DNA of 12,628 bases from a candidate division TA06 bacterium SM23_40. Lineage in GTDB: Bacteria; LJUI01; SM1-40. A model generated the notes under the pieces. It saw nothing but the letters and a program-made list of their open reading frames with translations. It was not told the DNA's origin and searched no databases. Shown here one piece after another: positions 1 to 6,095 of this stretch. The stretch covers positions 1 through 12,628 of the forward strand of contig LJUI01000072.1 in NCBI GenBank assembly GCA_001303705.1, written 5' to 3'. Numbering within the stretch: the stretch's first letter is position 1; every line of letters begins with the position of its first letter. The translations under genes were made by a program, and so were the position numbers.

Positions 1-1
1 G

Positions 2-784
2 CCACATCTCATACCCCATTTCGGCGACGAATATATAGGCAACATCTCATCAAAAGCGATAGAACAGTATGTCGCGAAGCGTCGTGAATACGTCGCACCC
101 GCCACAGTTAACCGTGAGCTTTCCTGTATCAAGCATCTCTATGCCAAAGCGATTGAGTGGGAGTACGTGCGAGAGAACCCAGCAAAGCCCGTGAAGAAGC
201 TGAAGGAGCCTCCCGGTCGGGTGCGCTACCTGGAGCCAGAGGAGATCGAAGCGCTGCTCAACGCCTGCTCTCGTCACCTTCGCCCCATCGTCGTAACCGC
301 TCTCCACACAGGAATGCGGAAGTCAGAGATACTCTCTCTTCGCTGGTCGCAGGTAGACTTCCGCAACAGGACAATCGCTATCGAGAAGAGCAAGAATAAC
401 GAGGCACGTGCAATCCCCATCGACGATGTCTTACTGGCCGAACTCAAAAAAACCCCTCGACATCTCCACGGGACGTATGTATTCTGTAAGGGTGATGGCA
501 AGGCCTGGAGGAGCATTGATGTAGGCTTCCGGGCAGCCGTCAAGCGCGCTGGTATCGAAGGGTTCCGATTCCACGACCTTCGGCATACGTTCGCCTCCTA
601 TCTCGTGATGTCCGGGAGTGACCTGAGGACAGTTCAGCAACTCCTCGGGCACAAGGGCCTGGCCATGACGATGCGATATGCTCATCTTGCCCAGGGACAC
701 CTCCAGCAGGCAGTGAACCGACTACCGTCGGTGTTGGGAGTTGGCACAAATCCGGCACAACCGGCCGGCCGCAAAGAATCATGA
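2..784 (+). CDS. Tyrosine recombinase / phage-type integrase (5' end cut by window edge)
   Basis: Site-specific DNA recombinase of the tyrosine family, which cuts and rejoins DNA through a 3'-phosphotyrosine. The frame is open from base 2 to the stop at 782-784 (260 residues visible). An internal GTG at 167 is not the start, because the upstream frame encodes a normal SAM-like core-binding domain (visible residues 18-66, containing APATVNREL and HLYAKAIEWEYV). The catalytic domain follows with the full active-site set in visible numbering: R106 in HTGMRKSE, a lysine in the beta-hairpin (K129 or K131), H191 and R194 in FHDLRHTF, H217 in LLGHKG, and the nucleophile Y226 in MRYAH. It therefore looks intact and active. 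Perhaps 60 or more residues are missing at the N-terminus. The gene points at a tRNA-Leu gene that begins 27 bases after its stop, which suggests an integrative element. A chromosomal Xer-like recombinase is less likely but not excluded. Confidence 0.93.
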   Translation, partial: PHLIPHFGDEYIGNISSKAIEQYVAKRREYVAPATVNRELSCIKHLYAKAIEWEYVRENPAKPVKKLKEPPGRVRYLEPEEIEALLNACSRHLRPIVVTALHTGMRKSEILSLRWSQVDFRNRTIAIEKSKNNEARAIPIDDVLLAELKKTPRHLHGTYVFCKGDGKAWRSIDVGFRAAVKRAGIEGFRFHDLRHTFASYLVMSGSDLRTVQQLLGHKGLAMTMRYAHLAQGHLQQAVNRLPSVLGVGTNPAQPAGRKES

Positions 785-811
785 TGGCGTAAGTCTTTGA
801 AAAACAAGCGT

Positions 812-900
812 GCCGAAGTGGCGGAACTGGCAGACGCACCGGACTCAAAATCCGGCGGAGCTCACACTCCATGGGGGTTCGACTCCCCCCTTCGGCACCA
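812..900 (+). tRNA. tRNA-Leu, anticodon CAA
   Basis: Full cloverleaf of a class II tRNA. The acceptor stem GCCGAAG (812-818) pairs with CTTCGGC (890-896), followed by discriminator A897 and an encoded CCA (898-900). The anticodon stem CCGGA/TCCGG (839-843 and 851-855) encloses loop CTCAAAA, giving anticodon CAA at 846-848, which reads UUG leucine codons. A long variable arm (GGAG 857-860 with CTCC 867-870) is typical of leucine tRNAs. The T stem GGGGG/CCCCC encloses TTCGACT (878-884). Nothing is degenerate. tRNA genes are common integration sites and a recombinase gene ends 27 bases upstream. Confidence 0.98.
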
Positions 901-1041
901 GATGACAAAGAGCGCTTCCTTTCCCTCAATTCGTGTCCCGGGAATGGCTCATGCGACCCGCTTCACTCGACCCGGGCGTGCGCTCCTGCCCTGAAGACGA
1001 TGTGCGCCATCCGGGCCCGAGACGCCTCGAGGAGATACTGT

Positions 1042-1218
1042 ATGTCCCCTTCCCCACCGATATTCCGGCGATTGAGGCTCGCGGGTGAGATCTTCCGATT
1101 CCTCGGTGCGCGGAAGAAGTGGTGGCTGTTTCCGATCGTAGGCATACTGATCGTCCTCGCGCTCTTCGTCTTCATCTTCGAGACGGGCGTAGGACCGATG
1201 ATTTATGCGCTGTTCTAG
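1042..1218 (+). CDS. Small single-span membrane protein, DUF5989-like
   Basis: A 58-residue protein starting at ATG 1042, preceded by GAGGAG at 1029-1034 with 7 bases of spacing. The same frame is open further upstream, but this ribosome site and the family length settle the start. A basic N-terminal stretch (FRRLRLAGEIFRFLGARKKW) is followed by one strongly hydrophobic helix at about residues 29-47 and a short tail ending IYALF. The layout 'EIFRFLGARKKWWLFPI...ALF' matches my memory of the DUF5989 family, about 50-residue proteins often found near SxtJ-like membrane proteins, carbamoyltransferases and GDSL hydrolases in cell-surface glycan regions. None of those partners is beside it here. 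No biochemical role is known to me. The N-terminus is probably cytoplasmic by the positive-inside rule. Confidence 0.72.
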   Translation: MSPSPPIFRRLRLAGEIFRFLGARKKWWLFPIVGILIVLALFVFIFETGVGPMIYALF

Positions 1219-1315
1219 ATGATGTCAAACGACGCGACCGAACCGAGCAGTACACCCAGCCCGCCTGCTCCCTAGAGGAGACGTTCTTCAACAGGGATCC
1301 AGCAACCAGGCACAA

Positions 1316-1349
1316 ACAGGTCCAGTTCCTTCTTCGGAACCGGACCTGT
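1316..1349 (+). terminator. Strong hairpin between convergent genes, probable terminator
   Basis: Arms ACAGGTCC-A-GTTCC and GGAAC-C-GGACCTGT pair over 13 positions with a single A/C mismatch around a TTCTTC loop. On the + strand it is followed by GCTTTCTT, a weak T-rich tract. It lies about 100 bases after the DUF5989-like gene and about 100 bases after the stop of the converging minus-strand gene at 1457, so it may serve both directions. Confidence 0.65.
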
Positions 1350-1456
1350 GCTTTCTTCCGTCGACACACATACGACACGCCGGGCGGCCGATCAGCGTAT
1401 CGGCCACAGAGTGCCAGCCACGCGTACGTCCTCTGTCAGTGCGGCAACACCGGAGT

Positions 1457-1915
1457 TCATGTCATCGGTTCAGATCCCCCCACCCCAGGTGCACCGCTCG
1501 CTGCCGCGGCCTGGGCCGGCCTGTAGATGGCCGCGATGATGACTCCGACGATGAGGTAGATGATCATCCCGTAGATGAACCACTGAAGGGCGAGTAACCC
1601 CGGAACTGGATACGCAGCATAGCTGCCCAGGGCCATCGAAAGGTTCATCAGCAGTCCCAGCCAGAATCCAAATCGCAGGCCTTCGGCCAGACCGCGCCCC
1701 TCATACCCTTTGTGAAAGATGAATACGAGGAGAAAGGAGATGATCAGGGTGAGGAGATACATGAGCGGCATCTTGCTCATCATATCCTCGCGCCACACAT
1801 CAGCAGTCGCCTCATATGCCCCTTTCAGAATCAGGCCGTGGACGATGAAGTTCTGGAGGACTAAGAATGCGACGAAGACGACGACCCCGGCGATCACGAA
1901 CCTCAACACGTTCAT
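1457..1915 (-). CDS. Small integral membrane protein, about four transmembrane helices
   Basis: A 152-residue hydrophobic protein starting at ATG 1915, with a G-rich ribosome site (GGGGGGAGG, 1919-1927) just upstream and a clear sigma-70 promoter at 1973-2000. Predicted helices lie at about residues 4-26, 50-68, 82-102 and 106-131. A loop with mixed charge (about 31-49) and a basic loop with HKGYEGRG (68-74) separate them, and a flexible Ala/Gly-rich tail follows. The overall look (VLQNFIVHGLIL, then EGLRFGFWLGLL, then QWFIYGMIIYLIVGVIIA) resembles DUF1761-like four-helix proteins of unknown function, but I cannot assign a family firmly. It is transcribed apart from the upstream sugar-transferase operon, with a 297-base gap and its own promoter, so a role in polysaccharide formation is not implied. 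Confidence 0.82.
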   Translation of the reverse strand: MNVLRFVIAGVVVFVAFLVLQNFIVHGLILKGAYEATADVWREDMMSKMPLMYLLTLIISFLLVFIFHKGYEGRGLAEGLRFGFWLGLLMNLSMALGSYAAYPVPGLLALQWFIYGMIIYLIVGVIIAAIYRPAQAAAASGAPGVGGSEPMT

Positions 1916-1972
1916 GTGCCTCCCCCCTGTTTCGGTGGATGACCAGTCTCTCCTTGTGATGTCGCAATCCGA

Positions 1973-2000
1973 ATTATAGGGATATCGTACCCTTCGTCAA
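1973..2000 (-). promoter_or_regulatory. Sigma-70-type promoter for the small membrane protein gene
   Basis: On the minus strand TTGACG (1995-2000) and a perfect TATAAT (1973-1978) are separated by 16 bases. Transcription would start near 1966, leaving a leader of about 50 bases before ATG 1915. This is the best housekeeping promoter in the window. Confidence 0.75.
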
Positions 2001-2031
2001 CCGGAAAGTCACATCCCTTCGGTTCGGTTGA
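1997..2031. repeat. Inverted repeat overlapping the -35 box
   Basis: TCAACCG (1997-2003) and CGGTTGA (2025-2031) form perfect 7-base arms 21 bases apart. The left arm covers most of the -35 element of the promoter at 1973-2000, so it could be an operator half-site. Arms this short may also be chance. Confidence 0.35.
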
Positions 2032-2143
2032 TGACAAGCTGGCTATACATTGTCAGGGAGCGATAGGCAGGATATGCGTCGTCGACTCCGGATACGATCT
2101 CTCGAGAATGGGCGGAGCTTCACTGATATCCGGGGGTGGAATG

Positions 2144-2166
2144 TCTGAAGGGGAAATCTGAAGGGG
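2144..2166. repeat. Short direct repeat TCTGAAGGGG x2
   Basis: Two identical 10-base units at 2144-2153 and 2157-2166, with a period of 13 bases. They lie in the non-coding gap after the GGDEF-like gene. No function is evident. Confidence 0.6.
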
Positions 2167-2212
2167 TATGAAAGAGGAATCTCGCATCTCAAAATGCTTC
2201 GGAAGAGCGTGA

Positions 2213-2701
2213 TCATCTCTCAGGAAGAGAGTGAGAGACGATACATATCCTCCCTCTCCTCGCTGCCTCGCTCCTCATGAGCGCCTCGAGACACTCGACG
2301 AGGCCACTCGCGGTGGTCGCATCTCCAGGATAGATGGCTATCCCGATGAGCGCCCCCGGCGCGGTCCCCCGATCGTGGAGGGACTGAGGGGGCCGGGTCG
2401 ACTCGGCCAGACGATGGGCAAGGGCCAGTGCACCGGATTCAGCCGTCTCGGGAAGAATGAGAAAATGGGTGCCATCTTCGGCCGGAACGCACACGTCAGT
2501 TCGCCGTATGCTCGACCGTATGACCGAAAGCACAACATGCTCCCGGTCTCCATCCCCCTCACCGGGAGAGGAAGAGGGAGCGGCATTCCTGTACGCGACA
2601 AGAGCCAGAAAGTGGCTATAGCGAGTAGCTCGCCACACTTCTGACTCGAGCCGATACCGAAGACCCTGTTCGCGCGTACCCATTATTCCAGTTAACCTCA
2701 C
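2213..2701 (-). CDS. Degenerate GGDEF-domain protein (probably not a cyclase)
   Basis: A 162-residue protein with the fold signature of a GGDEF domain and little else. Residues 15-38 ([25 protein letters not shown]) match helix 1 and strand 1, 56-69 match the R-x-x-D helix, 70-85 the GGDEF hairpin, 87-103 the following helix, and 117-142 ([12 protein letters not shown]) the usual C-terminal half. The signature is replaced by D76-G-T-H-F80, and the metal-binding aspartate normally found in strand 1 is absent (LALVAYR). Diguanylate cyclase activity is therefore unlikely. An RRTD (66-69) resembles the RxxD product-binding site, but its spacing is one residue longer than usual. A Ser/Gly/Asp-rich loop (41-53) replaces part of the active-site region. 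The GTG start at 2701 overlaps the stop of the sugar transferase (GTGA) and has GAGGGG 4 bases upstream. An ATG at 2683 is an alternative with a poorer ribosome site. Translational coupling suggests a role in controlling that enzyme. Confidence 0.8.
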   Translation of the reverse strand: MRLTGIMGTREQGLRYRLESEVWRATRYSHFLALVAYRNAAPSSSPGEGDGDREHVVLSVIRSSIRRTDVCVPAEDGTHFLILPETAESGALALAHRLAESTRPPQSLHDRGTAPGALIGIAIYPGDATTASGLVECLEALMRSEAARRGRICIVSHSLPER

Positions 2702-3513
2702 CGCGCCCCTCGACGCCTCAGCATGACTGCGACAGTCTGCAGCATGATCTTGAGGTCGAGCACGACGTTCGCTTCCCGTATGTACTTGAGATCGTATTCG
2801 AGTTTCCGTCTCACCGTCTCGAGAGACGAATCGTACGAGCAGTTGATCTGGGCCAGCCCGGTGATACCCGGTCGCGCGCTCAGCCGCTCCCGGTACCCCG
2901 GCACCTTTTCTGCAAGCTCAACAGTGAAACAGGGGCGTTCGGGCCGGGGACCCACCACGCTCATATCGCCGCACAGGATGTTGAACAACTGCGGCAGCTC
3001 ATCGAGGCGGGTCAGACGGAGTACCCGTCCTACTCTCGTAACCCGGGGATCGTTCTCCGCTGCCCAGATCGGCCCGGTCGTCCTCTCGGCATCCTGTCGC
3101 ATTGAACGGAATTTGTAGATGATAAAGGGCCTCCCGCCGACATCACACTCACGACGGCCGCCATTGCGCCGATCCCGGCTGTATACCATGGGGATTCTAC
3201 GCCGATCGCCGTTACGACGATTTCGCCCGACCCGCTCCTGCCGGTAGATGACCGGCCCCCCTGAGTCGAGTCTCGTCGCGATGGAGACGACGAGGAAGAA
3301 CGGTGAGAAAACCAGCAGAAAGAGAGATGACAGGATGAGATCGAGGCCACGTTTGGCAACATGCCCGACGGTCTCGACAAGCCGCTCCCAGCACTCGCCC
3401 CGCAATACCGATCTCGGCACTACGGAGAGCATAGTGATCGATGTTACCCAGAGCACGGGCGCTATCACCGCAGCCTGGGCAACCGAATGTATCCTCCGCT
3501 CCCTCAACCGCAC
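2698..3513 (-). CDS. Polyprenyl-phosphate sugar-1-phosphate transferase (bacterial sugar transferase family)
   Basis: Transfers a sugar-1-phosphate from a nucleotide sugar to undecaprenyl phosphate, the first membrane step of exopolysaccharide or O-unit assembly; the sugar cannot be told from sequence. The 271 residues include an extra hydrophobic stretch (about 13-32), then the family core: [20 protein letters not shown] (54-73, the proline-broken re-entrant helix), [13 protein letters not shown] (85-97), FIIYKFRSM (130-138), [13 protein letters not shown] (154-166), the catalytic Asp-Glu pair D171-E172 in [22 protein letters not shown] (182-194) and [11 protein letters not shown] (213-223). 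An Arg-rich insert at about 98-127 with two similar units (RRNGDRRR and DRRNGGRRE) is unusual between RVGR and the YKFRSM strand. The GTG start at 3513 is favoured by AGGGAGGG (3523-3530) upstream; ATG 3432 is an alternative without a clear ribosome site. First gene of a two-gene operon behind a sigma-54-type promoter. Confidence 0.95.
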   Translation of the reverse strand: MRLRERRIHSVAQAAVIAPVLWVTSITMLSVVPRSVLRGECWERLVETVGHVAKRGLDLILSSLFLLVFSPFFLVVSIATRLDSGGPVIYRQERVGRNRRNGDRRRIPMVYSRDRRNGGRRECDVGGRPFIIYKFRSMRQDAERTTGPIWAAENDPRVTRVGRVLRLTRLDELPQLFNILCGDMSVVGPRPERPCFTVELAEKVPGYRERLSARPGITGLAQINCSYDSSLETVRRKLEYDLKYIREANVVLDLKIMLQTVAVMLRRRGAR

Positions 3514-3624
3514 TCCAAGAAACCCTCCCTTACGGGCTGTGTGCTCGATTCCTCGTCACGGGCCGGTTCGCCGACACCGCGCACCTCTCGTGCCCCGATG
3601 TCCACCGACCCTGTCACAGAATAG

Positions 3625-3640
3625 AGCAAGAACCGTGCCC
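3625..3640 (-). promoter_or_regulatory. Near-consensus sigma-54 (-24/-12) promoter of the sugar transferase operon
   Basis: The minus strand reads GGGCACG-GTTC-TTGCT, matching the established consensus TGGCACG-N4-TTGCW at every defined position but the first. The essential GG and GC are separated by exactly 10 bases. Predicted transcription start is near 3614, giving a leader of about 100 bases before GTG 3513. Sigma-54 promoters need an ATPase activator bound upstream; none is encoded in this window. Confidence 0.72.
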
Positions 3641-3834
3641 GGTACGGCCGGACCACCCCACGATCCGCCCACGCGGGGCACGCTCGCGGACCAGTCCGAG
3701 AATGTGCACGAGGGGTATGAGCTAAGACACCATTTTCTAGGGACTTACACCTGAGAAGGCAACACCCCGCAGGGTGAGGAAGGGCAGTGAATCGGGCGGC
3801 GGCTACGGAATGATGAAAACGCCCGGGGGAGGAG

Positions 3835-3861
3835 GTGAACAGAAAGATGGTAACTGTTCAC
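3835..3861. repeat. Perfect inverted repeat GTGAACAG-N11-CTGTTCAC
   Basis: Arms at 3835-3842 and 3854-3861 are perfectly complementary with an 11-base spacer. The centre lies about 230 bases upstream of the predicted sigma-54 start (3614), within the range used by enhancer-binding activators. It is also about 100 bases after the hydrolase stop, so an RNA hairpin role is possible, but no T-tract follows it on the minus strand. Confidence 0.6.
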
Positions 3862-3890
3862 ACAGAGATGTGAGGTTCTGTCGGTTGGGA

Positions 3891-3925
3891 GTATGGCCCC
3901 CGGGCCATACGGACTGGGGCCCGGG
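3891..3925. repeat. Two mutually exclusive GC-rich hairpins after the hydrolase gene
   Basis: One inverted repeat has arms GTATGGCCC (3891-3899) and GGGCCATAC (3902-3910). A second uses CCCGGGCC (3899-3906) with GGCCCGGG (3918-3925). They share bases 3899-3906, so only one can form at a time. Position, 27 bases after the hydrolase stop on the minus strand, suggests a transcript 3' end structure. There is no following T-run, so a classical intrinsic terminator is doubtful. Confidence 0.5.
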
Positions 3926-3951
3926 TACGATATCAGAGGATACGGGACCGA

Positions 3952-5919
3952 TCAGCGGGCAACGACCACCTTCTGCACGCGAGCATCGCCTCTCGCCTCG
4001 AGACGGCAGAGATAGACGCCCGAAGCCACCGGCCTTCCACCGTCGTCTTTCGAGTCCCACGCTACGTCTGTTCTCCCGGCCTCGCACCTGCCGGAGAACA
4101 CTTCGCGTACCCGCGAGCCGAGGCAGTTGTACAGCGTCACTCGGGCCCGACCGGCAGCCGAGAGCGTGAGCGAGAAGGTGCAGCCGTCTCGCACCGGATG
4201 GGGAAGCGGACGAGAAAGACCCAGGAATCCATCAAGTGAGTCCTCTACCCCGGGCTCGGTCGTGATCGCGAAATCGGCCTGGCTCGCATCGACGAAATAG
4301 GATCCCTCATCATCGTATGCGGTCACCCGGACCCGTGCGGCTGCCGTTGATGTATCGGGAACGACCCAGGTATAGAGGGTATCGATAAGGGGGACACGTG
4401 CAATCTCATCAGGATATGTGGCGCCGCCGTCGAGTGAGAGCTCGATGAGGAGCGAATCTCGCGTTGTGGGATGCCGCCTCGACCATTGTATGTCAGACTC
4501 CTCATACGGGACCAGCTCCTCCCCGCCGTTCGGGGCGAGCAGCTCGGGTTGGGGCCGCATGACGAGAATCGCTCCCTCGTTGTTCCGGAGGCTGATCTCG
4601 CTCACGTTCTCCCCGATAACGCCTTCGGAAGATATGGGCCGGTACACACTGGTGAGTGGCTGGACGACCTCCGGATCGTCGAATGATCCCCCGCTCGTGC
4701 GCGTCCTCACGACCGCACCCCCCCACTCGTACTGGCGTCCCCATATGGTCCAGTTTGTCCCCTGACTCAGTACGGTACGCGGCCCGAGGACGGTACCGAT
4801 GTCGAGCTCTATGGCCGGGAACCAGTTGTACTCGCTCGGCGTCGCCCCATACCCCGAAGAGGTATACCCCCAGTGACACCGGGGTTCTGCAAGTATGTAG
4901 TAGAGCGCCAGTGTGTACAGCCGTGACCGCTCGCACCACTCATGGCCCGGAGGCGCACCGGCAGCGTGTATCAATACGGACATCCCGGTGGCAGAGAGGC
5001 TGTCGACGCGATCGAAGAACGCCTGCCCGAACCACTCGTTCCACTGCACGAAATACTCGAGGATTCCGCTATCGACATGTTCAGCAACCCGATTACCCCA
5101 GTACCACCCGTAGGGCTGCCAGCTCGAACTCGAGCTCCCGATCAGATTAACCATGAGGTGGGGCTCGGCCGTTGCCTGTTCGAGTGAATCGCGGACCTCA
5201 TCTAGCAAGAGTATGAGATCGTTCACCCAGACCGAGTCGCGATTCGGCGCGCTGGGGTATTCGTTGATCTCCCAATTCGATGGTTGAGGATACCCGTAGG
5301 CATGAAGGTATTCGATAGTATTGGTGAGTCGGGTCATCGTGTTATCGTACATGAAACCGTCGATAAAGTACCCGTCATGACTGATCTGGAGCCACTTACG
5401 GCAGAACCACGCGAAGAACCGCCTGAAGTCCGGCTCTCCAATGTCGTACATGTAACTGTTCCACCAGTCGACAGGCACTCGGGCCAGGCTCTCGGCCGGC
5501 GCACTTCCCCCTCCCCATCCCAGCACGGTGCCGGGCGAGCCCTCATACCGTGGCCAACACTCGGTATCCTGATAGAAGTGGAGGAACATCTCCTCCACCT
5601 CTATTCCTTCCCGGACACAGAAGGCGTACAGGCTGTCGTGGAGTTCGGCGTCATCCTGTCCGTTGTGGAATTGGAGATACCGGACGACCGGAGCTTCCGA
5701 GCCGAAGGCACGGAGCAGCGGAAGGTACGTGCGCCCTCCATCGAGGAGATCCATGTGCTCTGCGACGAATTGCACCTCGGACTCGGGGAGACCCGAATGG
5801 TAAAAGATCATCCACGTATCGATATGAGGGAAGACCGAGGCACCGACGCCCACCGCACTCACGCACAAGCCGATCAGGATCGATGCCGCGATAACGCCTC
5901 CCCTGATCCGTACTCCCAT
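3952..5919 (-). CDS. Secreted putative TIM-barrel glycoside hydrolase with Kre9-like and FlgD-like C-terminal domains
   Basis: A 655-residue exported protein. Start ATG 5919 is chosen because GGGAGAGGAG lies 7 bases upstream and a signal peptide follows at once (basic MGVRIRGG, hydrophobic core 8-24, likely cleavage after VGVGA, 27); the frame stays open to 6099 but the extra residues look non-coding. Residues about 32-455 resemble hypothetical TIM-barrel hydrolases (GHL15, GH114-like): HDGYFIDGFMYDN (181-193) looks like the strand-4 catalytic segment with D187, and LEYFVQWNEW (287-296) like a later strand. Residues 459-553 (LAPNGGEELV, IELSLDGGATYP, YTWVVPDT) match Ser/Thr-rich Kre9/KNH-type beta-sandwiches. 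Residues about 570-655 match FlgD-Ig or sorting-type tails (ARVTLYNCLG, DGGRPVASGVYLCRLEA). Beside polysaccharide synthesis genes it may trim or release the polymer, as PslG or PelA do. Substrate and exact family are unknown. Confidence 0.82.
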   Translation of the reverse strand: MGVRIRGGVIAASILIGLCVSAVGVGASVFPHIDTWMIFYHSGLPESEVQFVAEHMDLLDGGRTYLPLLRAFGSEAPVVRYLQFHNGQDDAELHDSLYAFCVREGIEVEEMFLHFYQDTECWPRYEGSPGTVLGWGGGSAPAESLARVPVDWWNSYMYDIGEPDFRRFFAWFCRKWLQISHDGYFIDGFMYDNTMTRLTNTIEYLHAYGYPQPSNWEINEYPSAPNRDSVWVNDLILLLDEVRDSLEQATAEPHLMVNLIGSSSSSWQPYGWYWGNRVAEHVDSGILEYFVQWNEWFGQAFFDRVDSLSATGMSVLIHAAGAPPGHEWCERSRLYTLALYYILAEPRCHWGYTSSGYGATPSEYNWFPAIELDIGTVLGPRTVLSQGTNWTIWGRQYEWGGAVVRTRTSGGSFDDPEVVQPLTSVYRPISSEGVIGENVSEISLRNNEGAILVMRPQPELLAPNGGEELVPYEESDIQWSRRHPTTRDSLLIELSLDGGATYPDEIARVPLIDTLYTWVVPDTSTAAARVRVTAYDDEGSYFVDASQADFAITTEPGVEDSLDGFLGLSRPLPHPVRDGCTFSLTLSAAGRARVTLYNCLGSRVREVFSGRCEAGRTDVAWDSKDDGGRPVASGVYLCRLEARGDARVQKVVVAR

Positions 5920-6027
5920 CCTTGTACTCCTCTCCCCGCCAGACAGAGGGCACGATACTCGCCCCGCTGCCCGCCGGAGCGATTGGTGCAGGTGAGGTCT
6001 CCTCCGGTATGCCACAAGATAGAAGTG

Positions 6028-6059
6028 GGGGAAGTCGACTCCAGAAGTCGTCTCCCCCG
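6028..6059 (-). terminator. Hairpin after the hybrid kinase gene, possible terminator
   Basis: GGGGGA (6028-6033) pairs with TCCCCC (6054-6059), and inner CGACT (6037-6041) with AGTCG (6047-6051), around a short loop and a small internal bulge. It lies 37 bases after the kinase stop. On the minus strand it is followed by ACTTCTATCTTGT, only moderately T-rich. It suggests the hydrolase gene is expressed separately from the kinase. Confidence 0.5.
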
Positions 6060-6095
6060 CCACCGGAATATCATACCATAGCAGAACAGGCTGTG

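Larger units (their letters stand above)
3514..3951. other. 438-base regulatory gap between hydrolase and sugar transferase genes
   Basis: No convincing coding sequence on either strand: the small frames here have no ribosome site or recognisable protein. The gap holds a sigma-54-type promoter (3625-3640), a perfect inverted repeat (3835-3861) and overlapping GC-rich hairpins (3891-3925). It is long for this compact region, in keeping with an activator-controlled promoter. Confidence 0.7.

Noticed and set aside
540-929. 129-residue open frame on the minus strand across the integrase end and tRNA
   Set aside because: It crosses an intact tRNA gene and the catalytic end of the integrase on the other strand, so it cannot be a normal gene.
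3248-3754. 168-residue + strand open frame covering the sugar transferase start and the sigma-54 promoter
   Set aside because: Half of it is antisense to conserved transferase sequence and it has no recognisable protein features.
3734-3762. Sigma-70-like promoter on the minus strand (TTGCCT, 17 bases, TAGAAA)
   Set aside because: Both boxes match at only 4 of 6 positions, and the sigma-54 element closer to the gene is far stronger. It was not listed as a feature.
5946-5967. GG-N10-GC spacing before the hydrolase gene on the minus strand
   Set aside because: Only about 7 of 12 sigma-54 consensus positions match and the -12 block is poor, so chance is the simpler explanation in GC-rich sequence.
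5284-6081. 265-residue open frame on the + strand
   Set aside because: It is antisense to the N-terminal part of the secreted hydrolase, whose signal peptide and barrel motifs are clear. The + frame shows no family features.
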